Below, piece after piece: positions 1 through 7,398 of a DNA stretch of 12,932 bases (positions within the stretch are counted from its first letter, which is position 1; every line of letters starts with the position of its first letter). Under the pieces are notes generated by a model. The model did no database searches and was not told the origin of the DNA. It saw only the letters and a program-made list of their open reading frames with translations. Origin of the DNA: Candidatus Aerophobota bacterium (GTDB lineage Bacteria; Aerophobota; Aerophobia; Aerophobales; B3-G15); NCBI GenBank assembly GCA_021162265.1, contig JAGGZA010000006.1:1-12932 (forward strand). Direction: 5' to 3'. The translations under genes were made by a program, and so were the position numbers.

Positions 1-349
1 CTATTCCATTTGCCCCTAATATACCCAGGTCAATATCGGCAATGTGCATGGAGCCACCTTTTCCCTTGCAGTAACCTGTTTTTTTGCCATAGAGCTCTGC
101 CATCATAAGCCTGACATCACCACCTTTAGCAATTAAATGACCGTGACCTCTGTGAGTACTTCCTATGTAATCATCTTCTCTAAGACAGGAGGTAACACCT
201 ACCGCTACTGCTTCCTCACCTATATAAAGGTGTTTTAACCCCGGCAGGATACCCCGGATATGAAGCTCCTCAACCTTTGTCTCAAATTTTCTTATCCTTA
301 GCATCCTCTGGTACATATCAAGTAGTTTCTCTTTCTCTAACTTGGGCAT
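1..349 (-). CDS. acoA: TPP-dependent dehydrogenase E1 component, alpha subunit (acetoin/pyruvate dehydrogenase type), partial
   Basis: N-terminal 116 residues of an E1 alpha subunit; the gene runs off the left edge of the window. These cytoplasmic enzymes use thiamine diphosphate to decarboxylate a 2-oxoacid or cleave acetoin, then pass the acyl group to lipoyl-E2. The reading frame starts MPKLEKEKLLDMYQRML and contains THRGHGH (about residues 67-73), the run GKKTGYCKGKGGSMH (about 90-104), and GILGANGI at the edge. All are typical of the AcoA/PdhA family, and the GYCKGKGGSMH wording is closest to AcoA. The ATG at 349 has GGAG six bases upstream, overlapping the TAA stop of the AOR gene (TAAGGAG), so the two are translationally coupled. 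An E1 beta gene would be expected next, outside the window. Family is certain; acetoin versus pyruvate or branched-chain substrate cannot be settled from this fragment. Confidence 0.88.
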   Translation of the reverse strand, partial: MPKLEKEKLLDMYQRMLRIRKFETKVEELHIRGILPGLKHLYIGEEAVAVGVTSCLREDDYIGSTHRGHGHLIAKGGDVRLMMAELYGKKTGYCKGKGGSMHIADIDLGILGANGI

Positions 350-359
350 TTTTATCTCC

Positions 360-2132
360 TTATTCCAGAAAACCGGGGGTTTCCTTTGGTATACCTTCTT
401 TATCCCATCCTCTTATACTGTAATACTCATCCAGCATATAGAAAAACTCATCTTCACTTACTACTTTGCCATCATCTTTTCTTGGTTCTTTAAAAAGTCT
501 TTGAGGAAGTATATCATCTTTTTTAGTTAAACCCTCTCTCATACTTATCATACGTCTTAAAGTAGTAATATCGTTTGCCATTTTTCTAAGCTCATCCTGG
601 GTATATTTTATTCCCGTTGTTGCTTCAATAATAGTTATAACATCATCCCACTGAACAAGGTCTCTGAAGAATCTGCACAAAATAAGGGTATCGAAAATAG
701 TCATTCTATCTTCCCAATCAATAAGAAGTTTTGCCTTACCTTCAATTTGTTCCGGAGGAATTATTCCGGCAAGCTCAGGCTTGTAAAATGTTGCTGTTAA
801 ATGACAGGCTCCTCGGGGAGATGTTCCATATTGAAGCCCCATTCCTTTCAATATACGAGGGTCAAATCCTGCAGGATCAAGTCCTTTAACGTGAACGGCA
901 ATATCTTCTGCATCAAAGTACTTTGCTGCATACTTTATTCCCCGGGAGAGAACATCCCCTATTCCTTCTCTTTTTATAATACTGTGCAAAAGCTCTGCTA
1001 CCTTGTCAGGATCACCATACTCAATCTTATCCTTAATTCTTCCCCTCCTCGAAAGTTCCATGCAAAAAGCAATAAGATTGCCAGAGGTTATAACATCTAT
1101 CCCTGCTCTATCACATATATCATTAAAGTAAGCAATTTCCTCAAGAGATGATACCTTACACTGACCTCCAAAGGCATAAATAGTCTCATGGTCAGGACCT
1201 TCTATTTTTAAACCTTTATGCCTTCCCTTTAAAACCTCTGATATTTTACCGCAGGCAATAAAGCATCTGTAACAGGCATGAGGGGTTACCTTTAAATTAC
1301 TCAATAAGGATTCTGCACTTATCTTCTCCCATTCTTCAAAACTTCCCTTATTCCAGTACTCTGAAGGCCACGCTTTTACCTTATTAAGGATAGAAACCAT
1401 CTGAGGAGTTCCATACTTCTTATAGGCGGCAACTCCCGGGTCGTTTTTACCCTTTTTAACAAGGGACTTCACATAATCTGTTAGCATATCATCATCAGCT
1501 AAAGGAAAAGAGGCATTTCCATGAAAAACAATAGCCTTTAATTTCTTTGAACCCATTATTGCTCCCATCCCACATCTTCCTGCACTCCTCCAGTAGTTAT
1601 TCTCTATGCAGGCAAAAGCCACTAAATTTTCTCCTCCCGGACCTATAGTCACCGCCTGTGCTCCAGGAACACCAACTTCCTCCACAACTTTATCCTCTGT
1701 CTCATAGGTATCTTTCCCCCAGAGATGAGTTGCCGAATGAAATTTAACCCCTTCATCTGAAATCTCAAGATACAAGGGAGAGGAGGATGCCCCCTTTATA
1801 ACTATTGCATCATAACCTGTAGCTTTTATCTTGGGGGCAACATAACCACCTGAATAAGAATCAGCGAAAAAACCTGTCAGGGGAGACTTGGCAAAAACTG
1901 CGTATCTGCTTGCTCCCATCATTTTTGTCCCGGTAATGGGACCTACCGTGAAAATAAGAACGCTTTCTGGGGATAAAGGGTCTGTACCCTTTTTTAAATT
2001 TTTCCATAAAAGGTAGGCTCCAAGACCTCTTCCTCCTAAAAAAGACTTAAGAAGAGTATCGGAAATTTCCTCATCCCAAAATTCCTTCTTGCCCACATCA
2101 ATATAAAGAACTTTATTGTAAAATCCTTCCAC
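360..2132 (-). CDS. aor: Tungsten-containing aldehyde:ferredoxin oxidoreductase (AOR family)
   Basis: Oxidises aldehydes to carboxylic acids (or the reverse) and reduces ferredoxin, using a tungsten bis-pyranopterin site and one [4Fe-4S] cluster; cytoplasmic and oxygen sensitive. The 590-residue length is close to the usual ~600. Visible signatures are FLGGRGLGAYLL (31-42), GASRYAVFAKSP (73-84) and RSAGRCGMGAIMGSKKLKAI (182-201), all pterin-domain blocks. Cluster ligands are C287-x2-C290-x3-C294 plus a distant C486, nearly the spacing of the Pyrococcus furiosus enzyme (288, 291, 295, 494, recalled). EGPDHET (311-317) and GACHLTATFY (441-450) carry candidate active-site acid and histidine. The start is GTG with AGGAGG seven bases upstream; no better ATG exists. 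No ferredoxin or electron-transfer subunit lies beside it, so it is probably a stand-alone AOR. It lies between an iron-type alcohol dehydrogenase and an E1 alpha gene in one operon. Substrate (for example acetaldehyde) is inferred only. Confidence 0.95.
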   Translation of the reverse strand: MEGFYNKVLYIDVGKKEFWDEEISDTLLKSFLGGRGLGAYLLWKNLKKGTDPLSPESVLIFTVGPITGTKMMGASRYAVFAKSPLTGFFADSYSGGYVAPKIKATGYDAIVIKGASSSPLYLEISDEGVKFHSATHLWGKDTYETEDKVVEEVGVPGAQAVTIGPGGENLVAFACIENNYWRSAGRCGMGAIMGSKKLKAIVFHGNASFPLADDDMLTDYVKSLVKKGKNDPGVAAYKKYGTPQMVSILNKVKAWPSEYWNKGSFEEWEKISAESLLSNLKVTPHACYRCFIACGKISEVLKGRHKGLKIEGPDHETIYAFGGQCKVSSLEEIAYFNDICDRAGIDVITSGNLIAFCMELSRRGRIKDKIEYGDPDKVAELLHSIIKREGIGDVLSRGIKYAAKYFDAEDIAVHVKGLDPAGFDPRILKGMGLQYGTSPRGACHLTATFYKPELAGIIPPEQIEGKAKLLIDWEDRMTIFDTLILCRFFRDLVQWDDVITIIEATTGIKYTQDELRKMANDITTLRRMISMREGLTKKDDILPQRLFKEPRKDDGKVVSEDEFFYMLDEYYSIRGWDKEGIPKETPGFLE

Positions 2133-2143
2133 TTTGATCCTCC

Positions 2144-2158
2144 TTCAATATTATTGAA
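2144..2158. repeat. Perfect 7-bp-arm palindrome just upstream of the AOR ribosome binding site
   Basis: TTCAATA-T-TATTGAA, in the 34-base spacer between the Fe-ADH stop and the AOR GTG start. It ends only a few bases before the AGGAGG of the AOR gene. It is too AT-rich, with too small a loop, to be a terminator. It could be a small protein site or a weak fold near the ribosome binding site. Chance is possible in AT-rich DNA. Confidence 0.4.
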
Positions 2159-2166
2159 ACCAACTG

Positions 2167-3369
2167 TTACATGCTCTTTTTATAAAGATTTAAAATGTCA
2201 TCTCTGGACAAAGTTACAGGATTGGCTTCTATCGGACCCTTCATTGTAGAAAAAACACTTTTAACCATATCTTCAAATTTATCTTCCTCCACACCAAGGT
2301 CTTTTAAGGTAATATTAAGATTTATCTTTTCTAAAAGATCCTCAATCACCTCTACACTTTTTAGAGCCTCTTTTCTGGTGAAAGAATTTATCTTTTTCCC
2401 TGCTACCTGGGCAATCTGACAATACTTCTTTACCGTTTCATCACCTCCATTTTCTATGTTAAAACGAATACTTTCACAGGTTAACGCAGCTAAAGCTTCT
2501 CCATGACTTACAGCGGGATAAAAGGCGCTTACAGGATGACTTAAAGCATGAGGAAGAACAGGTCTTGAAGTAACAAGAGCCCATCCTGCCAGAGTATCTG
2601 CTATAGCCATATTTTCTCTTGCCTCAAGATTACTCCCATCGTTGAAAGCCTCTGGCAAATACTTAAGGACAAGTTCCATCCCCTTTAAACAGTAAATATC
2701 TGTGATAGGATTTGACCTTCTTGAGACAAAACATTCGGTAAGATGAGCCATCACATCAAATCCTGTCCTGGAAGTTAAAGATGGAGACATAGAGGAAAGA
2801 ATATCAGAATCTACAATAGAAACCTTCGGACAGATAAAGGGACTCAGTATTCCAATTTTTTCCCTGGTTTGTTCATTTGTCACAACAGCAAATCTACTTA
2901 CATGGCTTCCGGTACCAGAAGTAGAGGTAATTGCTACAACAGGTAGAGTCTTGGAAGTTATGGAGCGAGGATTTTCGTTTGCCAGAGAAAAGTCCCATAT
3001 AGATATAGATGTCTCCCTACCTTCAAAATGCCCTGCAACAACAGCTATATTCTTTGCAGTGTCTATTGCTGACCCTCCTCCAAGCCCTATAGTAACATCA
3101 CACCCTTCATCTATTGCTATCTGCGCCCCCCTGTTAACTATATCTACAGTAGGATTAGGAGTTACCTCTCCGTAATGTATTACTTCGATACCTTCCTTTT
3201 CCAAAAATTCAATACACTTATCTAAAAAACCTAATTTTTTCATACTAATTTTACCGGTTACAAGAAGGGCTTTTCTTCCTAATTTCTTAACCTCAACCCC
3301 TACGCAACTTAAACTTCCCTTCCCAAAGACAATATCAGTTGCTGGAAGAGTATATCTAAAAGACTCCAT
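2167..3369 (-). CDS. Iron-containing (group III) alcohol dehydrogenase
   Basis: NAD(P)-dependent alcohol/aldehyde oxidoreductase of the Fe-ADH family (FucO/DhaT/AdhB-like), 400 residues, the usual family length; cytoplasmic. The nucleotide-binding motif GGGSAIDTAK lies at 97-106, and TSTSGTGSHVS (148-158) matches the conserved TTAGTGSE region. Expected metal ligands are D205 and H209 (FDVMAHLTE), H274 (HALSHP) and H289 (SHGEALA). H274 to H289 is 15 residues apart, against 14 in FucO as I recall it, and H278 is also close, so the exact ligand set should be read with care. The ATG has AGGAGG a few bases upstream. It follows the SDR gene by 97 bases, a gap holding a possible internal promoter, and precedes AOR by 34. 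Next to AOR it plausibly interconverts the alcohol and the aldehyde that AOR oxidises; the substrate is unknown. Confidence 0.92.
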   Translation of the reverse strand: MESFRYTLPATDIVFGKGSLSCVGVEVKKLGRKALLVTGKISMKKLGFLDKCIEFLEKEGIEVIHYGEVTPNPTVDIVNRGAQIAIDEGCDVTIGLGGGSAIDTAKNIAVVAGHFEGRETSISIWDFSLANENPRSITSKTLPVVAITSTSGTGSHVSRFAVVTNEQTREKIGILSPFICPKVSIVDSDILSSMSPSLTSRTGFDVMAHLTECFVSRRSNPITDIYCLKGMELVLKYLPEAFNDGSNLEARENMAIADTLAGWALVTSRPVLPHALSHPVSAFYPAVSHGEALAALTCESIRFNIENGGDETVKKYCQIAQVAGKKINSFTRKEALKSVEVIEDLLEKINLNITLKDLGVEEDKFEDMVKSVFSTMKGPIEANPVTLSRDDILNLYKKSM

Positions 3370-3423
3370 GAGTTCCCTCCTCTTTTAATAAATATCATTA
3401 AAACAATTTTCAATTATGTATTT

Positions 3424-3456
3424 ATATACTGTATATTGTATATGAATATTTGTCAA
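3424..3456 (-). promoter_or_regulatory. Possible internal promoter with palindrome ahead of the Fe-ADH/AOR genes
   Basis: Reading leftward, an exact -35 box TTGACA (3456-3451) is followed after 17 bases by TACAGT (3433-3428, four of six matches to TATAAT). A perfect 13-base palindrome, ATATAC-T-GTATAT (3424-3436), covers the -10. This sits in the only long gap (97 bases) inside the dehydrogenase operon and would allow Fe-ADH, AOR and E1 alpha to be expressed apart from the first two genes. The -10 is poor and the region is AT-rich, so this is tentative. Confidence 0.4.
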
Positions 3457-3466
3457 CCCTCTTATT

Positions 3467-4216
3467 TTAATCCATAAAAAGTCCTCCATTCACATCAACA
3501 ATCTCACCTGTAATAAATTTCGCCTTCTCAGACACAAGGAAAAGCACAGTTTCAGCTATATCCCTTGGTTCTCCAAAATGACCAAGAGGTATCTGTTTTA
3601 TAAAAATACCTTTTTCCTCTTCAGACCAGATATCTGTCATTCTCGTCCTTATTTGCCCGGGACAAATACCGTTTACATTTACCCCATAAGGAGCCAGCCT
3701 CAATGCCAGGGATTTAGTAAGACAAATAACCCCTGCCTTGGAGGCAGAATAGTGAGCTCCCGCCAAAATTCCGCCTATCTTAGCTGCGACTGAAGAAATG
3801 TTAACAATCTTTCCCCATCGTTGAGCCATCATAGAGTGCATTACAGCCTGACAGCAAAGAAATGTCCCTTTAAGATTAACTGCCAGAACTCTATCCCATT
3901 CCTCTTCGGTTATCTTCTCAAACGGCACATAATAACAAATGCCAGCATTATTCACCAGAATATCTACTTTTCCAAAATCATCTATAATCTTTCCAAATAC
4001 CTTTTTAACTTCTCTGCCGGACGAAACATCTAATTTAACTGCAAAAGCAGAAAGACCCTGATCTTTCATTTCTTCCACCGTTTGCCTGGAAGCCTCATAG
4101 TCGACATCACAAACAGCTACCCTGACACCTTCTCCTGCTAAAGTCTGGCAGATAGCCTTACCTATTCCTCGAGCTCCTCCTGTAACAACAGCTATCCTTC
4201 CCTCCAATTCTCTCAT
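3467..4216 (-). CDS. Short-chain dehydrogenase/reductase (classical SDR, FabG/butanediol-dehydrogenase-like)
   Basis: Classical SDR of 249 residues, cytoplasmic, probably tetrameric, oxidising a secondary alcohol or reducing a ketone. Cofactor motif TGGARGIG at 12-19; NNAG at 89-92; catalytic residues N114, S142, Y156 and K160 (YSASK); the PG motif after the active site is CPGQIRTRM (about 185-193). D37, at the end of the second beta strand, usually marks NAD(H) rather than NADP(H) preference, which argues for a catabolic dehydrogenase rather than fatty-acid FabG, and no fatty-acid genes are nearby. The ATG has GGAGG six bases upstream and lies 12 bases after the hydroxyacid dehydrogenase stop, so the pair is co-transcribed. 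SDR substrates cannot be read from sequence; a 2,3-butanediol/acetoin or sugar-alcohol role is only suggested by the operon. Confidence 0.92.
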   Translation of the reverse strand: MRELEGRIAVVTGGARGIGKAICQTLAGEGVRVAVCDVDYEASRQTVEEMKDQGLSAFAVKLDVSSGREVKKVFGKIIDDFGKVDILVNNAGICYYVPFEKITEEEWDRVLAVNLKGTFLCCQAVMHSMMAQRWGKIVNISSVAAKIGGILAGAHYSASKAGVICLTKSLALRLAPYGVNVNGICPGQIRTRMTDIWSEEEKGIFIKQIPLGHFGEPRDIAETVLFLVSEKAKFITGEIVDVNGGLFMD

Positions 4217-4228
4217 TATAAACCTCCG

Positions 4229-5203
4229 TCAAACCCGCTTTTTATAAACTTCCGGGTTAACAAGATACTCTGGATATCTTCCCTCAATAACATCCACGAC
4301 ACTTTTTGCTGCCATCATACCCATATTGTAGAGAGCCTCGTAGGTATAAGCACCAATATGAGGAGTTGTAATTATATTATCAAGAGACAGAAGAGGCAGA
4401 TTTGAAGGTGGCTCTTTAGAGTACACATCAAGGGCTGCTCCAGCAATTTTTTTATCTTTGAGCCATCTATAAAGAGCAACCTCATCTACAATACCGCCTC
4501 TTGCGGTATTTATTAAAAAGGAGCTTTTTTTCATCTTTGAAAGCTCTCTTTCTCCTATAAAGTTCCTCGTATGAGGAGTAGAAGGCAGATGGAGAGTAAT
4601 AAAATCTGAATTTCTCAAGAGAAAATCAAGCTCAACCTTTTTCGCTCCTGCCTCATCTGCCTGATTATTTCTCCTGATGTCAAAGTAAAGAACATCCATA
4701 TTAAATCCTATTCCTCTTTTTGCCACAGCAAGACCAATATTACCCATACCTATTACTCCCAAAGTCTTCCCCCACACAGAGTAACCAAAAAACCTTTTCC
4801 AGCCACCTTCTTTTACATTTTTATCAGCTTGAGGGATAGATCTTGCTAAAGATAAAATTAATCCAAAGGTAAGATCAGCTACCGCATCTAAGTTAGCTCC
4901 AGGGGTATTGGTAACCACCACGCCTTTATCAGTTGCTTCTTCTAAATCTACATTGTCTATTCCAACTCCATAGCGGGCAATAACCTTCAATTTATCTGCC
5001 GAGGATAAAGTATATTTCCCAACTTTATCCGAACCAATAATTAAACCATCAACTCCTTTAACCCTCTCAGAAAGCTCCTTATCAGTTAAAGGGCGACCAA
5101 GTTCGGTCCATAAAAGTTCATATCCTTTTGACTCAAGTAACTTTACCGGTTCCTTCACAATTTTACCGAAGGAAAGAGAAGTAACAAGAATCTTTATTGA
5201 CAA
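4229..5203 (-). CDS. NAD-dependent D-2-hydroxyacid dehydrogenase (phosphoglycerate-dehydrogenase-like)
   Basis: Member of the D-isomer-specific 2-hydroxyacid dehydrogenase family (PGDH, glyoxylate/hydroxypyruvate reductase group), 324 residues, lacking the C-terminal ACT domain of regulated SerA. Split catalytic domain at both ends, with NTPGANLDAVAD (99-110); Rossmann motif GMGNIG at 152-157 with D175 at the end of the second strand (NAD preference); catalytic R235 (NTARGG), E264 (SKEPP) and H282 (TPHIGAY). The start is TTG at 5203, preceded by GGGAGGG with about four bases between; no in-frame ATG fits that site. It is the first gene after the consensus promoter at 5283-5311. Sitting in a catabolic-looking operon, it more likely handles a 2-hydroxyacid or 2-oxoacid intermediate than serine synthesis, but that is inference. 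Confidence 0.9.
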   Translation of the reverse strand: MSIKILVTSLSFGKIVKEPVKLLESKGYELLWTELGRPLTDKELSERVKGVDGLIIGSDKVGKYTLSSADKLKVIARYGVGIDNVDLEEATDKGVVVTNTPGANLDAVADLTFGLILSLARSIPQADKNVKEGGWKRFFGYSVWGKTLGVIGMGNIGLAVAKRGIGFNMDVLYFDIRRNNQADEAGAKKVELDFLLRNSDFITLHLPSTPHTRNFIGERELSKMKKSSFLINTARGGIVDEVALYRWLKDKKIAGAALDVYSKEPPSNLPLLSLDNIITTPHIGAYTYEALYNMGMMAAKSVVDVIEGRYPEYLVNPEVYKKRV

Positions 5204-5282
5204 AATGCCCTCCCTTTATACTGACTTTACTCTCCGAAAAAATCTAAAAAGGCTATGATGTATTTATATAATTATGATACTC

Positions 5283-5311
5283 ATTATAGGCTGTCAGCAG
5301 GTAGTTGTCAA
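5283..5311 (-). promoter_or_regulatory. Exact-consensus sigma70/sigmaA promoter of the dehydrogenase-AOR operon
   Basis: Reading leftward: TTGACA (5311-5306), a 17-base spacer, then TATAAT (5288-5283), a perfect match to the bacterial housekeeping consensus with ideal spacing. The start would fall near 5276, giving a leader of about 70 bases before the TTG at 5203. The leader shows no strong fold. The -35 lies in the middle of a dyad, so this strong promoter is probably repressed when not needed. Confidence 0.85.
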
Positions 5312-5322
5312 ACTATCCTGCT
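5296..5322. promoter_or_regulatory. Dyad operator centred on the -35 box
   Basis: Minus-strand arms AGCAGG-A-TAGTT and AACTA-CCTGCT flank TGAC. Eleven base pairs are matched, with one extra A in one arm, over 27 bases. The TTGACA -35 hexamer sits exactly in the centre. There is no U-tract on either side in either direction, so a terminator is unlikely; a dimeric repressor site is the simplest reading. No regulator gene is present in the window, and the family cannot be guessed from the site alone. Confidence 0.6.
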
Positions 5323-5374
5323 AAAATAAAAAACAAATGGAAAGAAAAAATTGCCCGGCAGGAAGAAGAGGAAA

Positions 5375-6328
5375 TTATCCTCCTATCTGAAACATAAATC
5401 TTCCTGAAGTATTGAAGTCAGGAGAAATTTTTCTCCTTTTTTCTTTGAAATCTAAAACTAATTTAATAACTTTATTAAATTCGTTCTCTGTATTATCTTT
5501 TCTTAAAACATTCTTTATGTCTATTTCATAATTTGATGCCAGGCAGGGTTTTAATTTCCCATCTGCACTGAGACGGAGTTTGGAGCAATTCTGGCAAAAA
5601 GGTTTGCTGATAGGACTTATAAAACCTAAAACAGTATCAGAATTTTTAAGTTTAAAATATTCTGCAGGACCATTACCAGGGAAAAAATCGGGTTGAAGCA
5701 TCCCCCATTTTTTCTCAATTATCTTTTTTATCACCTGGTTAGAAACATACCAGCGATTCATCCCTCTTCCATTAATAGGCATATATTCTATAAATCTTAC
5801 CACCAGAGAATTATCCTTAGCAAAATTTACAAAATCCAGCGTTTCTGTATCGTTTATCCCTCTAAGAACAACTGTATTTATCTTTAGTGGCTCTAATCCA
5901 ACCTTTCTGGCAACTTTTATTCCTCTCAGTACGCGTAATAATCCATCGTATCCCGTGATCATTTTAAATTTTTCCCTACTCAATGTATCAAGGCTAACAT
6001 TTACTCTATGAAGACCTGCTTTTTTTAAATCTAAGGCAAATCTCTCAAGCATCACTCCATTAGTAGTTAATGTAATACTCTTTATTTGTTTTATGCTGGC
6101 AATCATACCAATGAGTTTAATTACATCTTTTCTTACCAGTGGTTCTCCTCCAGTTATCCTGACTTTTTCCAGTCCCCGGGGTAGCATCAACTTAACAAAT
6201 TTTATAATCTCCTCAAACCTGAGAAGCTCTTCTCTCTGCAGTAGTTTCACATTTTCTCTTGGACGGCAGTAAATACAGTTAAGATTACATCTATCTGTAA
6301 TGGAGACTCTCAGATAATCTAACTTCAT
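5375..6328 (-). CDS. moaA: GTP 3',8-cyclase MoaA (radical SAM, pyranopterin synthesis)
   Basis: First enzyme of molybdenum/tungsten cofactor synthesis: converts GTP to 3',8-cyclo-7,8-dihydro-GTP using S-adenosylmethionine; cytoplasmic, with two [4Fe-4S] clusters. N-terminal radical-SAM motif C14-x3-C18-x2-C21, then GGEP (60-63). The C-terminal cluster is C245-x2-C248-x13-C262, and the protein ends in the conserved Gly-Gly (316-317). I place the start at ATG 6328 (317 residues), five bases after GGAGG. A TTG four codons upstream would put that ribosome binding site inside the gene. It begins 12 bases after the wtpC stop and is the last gene of the tungstate operon, so it should share the leader control upstream of wtpA. 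No moaC, moaE or moeA is in the window. No convincing terminator follows. Confidence 0.95.
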   Translation of the reverse strand: MKLDYLRVSITDRCNLNCIYCRPRENVKLLQREELLRFEEIIKFVKLMLPRGLEKVRITGGEPLVRKDVIKLIGMIASIKQIKSITLTTNGVMLERFALDLKKAGLHRVNVSLDTLSREKFKMITGYDGLLRVLRGIKVARKVGLEPLKINTVVLRGINDTETLDFVNFAKDNSLVVRFIEYMPINGRGMNRWYVSNQVIKKIIEKKWGMLQPDFFPGNGPAEYFKLKNSDTVLGFISPISKPFCQNCSKLRLSADGKLKPCLASNYEIDIKNVLRKDNTENEFNKVIKLVLDFKEKRRKISPDFNTSGRFMFQIGG

Positions 6329-6342
6329 TTGCTCCTCCAAAC

Positions 6343-7398
6343 TTAAATAAAAAGATGCACAGCCGTTGCTTTAAAACTTAAAAAAACCCTATCTCCTTCT
6401 CTCAAATCCATCTCTTCAAAAGAAGCCTTGGTAATAAGAGCTGTCATTCTTTCACCAATGTCTGCAGTTACATAGAAAACCTCACCTCTATTTATAACTT
6501 CAACAACCTTTCCTGGGTAGCAATTCCGTGCACTTGAAGAAAAAGGCCTTTGGGAAATAATTATATCCTCAGGCCTCACAGTAAAATAAACTCTTCCCTC
6601 AATTTTACGAAGATTACTCGCAACCTCTATTACTGTTCCACCCGTGTCAACAAAAGTACGATCATCCTTTTTAATCATATTTCCACGGAAGATATTCTTT
6701 GCACCAAGAAAATTTGCTACAAAGGAAGAAGATGGCCTCTGAAAAATATCAGTAACATCCCCGACTTGCTCTATCTTTCCTTCATTCATCACCGCAGCTT
6801 TGGTTGCAAGGTATAAAACGTCAGTAAAATCATGGGTTACCATAAAAAAAGTTATACCTGTTTTCTGATGAATTCTTTTTAACTCTTCTCTAATCTCCTC
6901 CTTAAAATTAGGATCAAGAGCACTTAACGGTTCATCTAAAAGTAAAATTGAGGGATTTATCACCAAAGCTCTGGCAAGTGCAACTCTTTTCATCTCTCCT
7001 CCGCTTAAATTCACTGGCAGACGCTGCAAAATAGAATGAAGCCGCAGTTGTTCAACAAGTCGATGTAGCCTCTTTAAAGATTCACTGCTCCCTTGTTTAT
7101 TAAAATGCAATCCATATTTAATGTTTTTCAGAACAGTTAGATGAGGAAAAAGCGCACAGTCTTGATATACAATACCAATCCTTCTTTTTTCTGGAGGCTC
7201 TTTTGTAACATCAACTCCTTCAATATAAATCCTTCCTTTTTTAACTGGCACCAAGCCCACAATTGTCTCCAGAAGAACTGTCTTCCCGGCTCCGGTTGGT
7301 CCGAGAAGAACAAAAAACTCACCTTTCTCAATAGATAAATTAATATCCTTAAGAGAAAATCCGGGGAAATTGATGTAAAGGTTCTCAATTTTTATCAT
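6343..7398 (-). CDS. wtpC: Tungstate/molybdate ABC transporter ATP-binding protein
   Basis: ATPase of the WtpABC/ModABC-type oxyanion importer, 351 residues, on the inner face of the membrane. Walker A GPTGAGKT (33-40), Q-loop Q79, signature LSGGE (131-135), Walker B ILLLDE (151-156), D-loop SALD (159-162), switch histidine H189 (THD). VRPEDI (275-280) leads into a C-terminal TOBE/MOP-like domain (about 288-350), which in ModC/WtpC relatives binds oxyanion and can inhibit transport when the cell is replete. The ATG overlaps the wtpB stop as ATGA, with AAGGA nine bases upstream. Selectivity for tungstate over molybdate is inferred from the WtpA/WtpB sequence type and the neighbouring AOR. In isolation it could be confused with a sulfate or spermidine transporter ATPase. 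Confidence 0.93.
   Translation of the reverse strand: MIKIENLYINFPGFSLKDINLSIEKGEFFVLLGPTGAGKTVLLETIVGLVPVKKGRIYIEGVDVTKEPPEKRRIGIVYQDCALFPHLTVLKNIKYGLHFNKQGSSESLKRLHRLVEQLRLHSILQRLPVNLSGGEMKRVALARALVINPSILLLDEPLSALDPNFKEEIREELKRIHQKTGITFFMVTHDFTDVLYLATKAAVMNEGKIEQVGDVTDIFQRPSSSFVANFLGAKNIFRGNMIKKDDRTFVDTGGTVIEVASNLRKIEGRVYFTVRPEDIIISQRPFSSSARNCYPGKVVEVINRGEVFYVTADIGERMTALITKASFEEMDLREGDRVFLSFKATAVHLFI

Noticed and set aside
342..1151. Plus-strand open frames opposite the AOR gene
   Set aside because: Composition is that of a reverse-complement shadow and the AOR frame is intact and strongly conserved.
5296..5322. The dyad at the dehydrogenase promoter as a terminator for moaA
   Set aside because: The hairpin is stable, but no T-run follows it on either strand and it is centred on a perfect -35 box, so an operator is the better reading.
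5323..5380. Intrinsic terminator at the moaA stop (GAGGA-TAATT-TCCTC)
   Set aside because: Only five base pairs, overlapping the stop codon, and the T-rich stretch starts about 20 bases later; not convincing.
6329..6340. TTG at 6340 as the start of moaA
   Set aside because: TTG is immediately followed by GGAGGAG, which is the ribosome binding site of the ATG at 6328; the extra four residues are not part of the MoaA family N-terminus.
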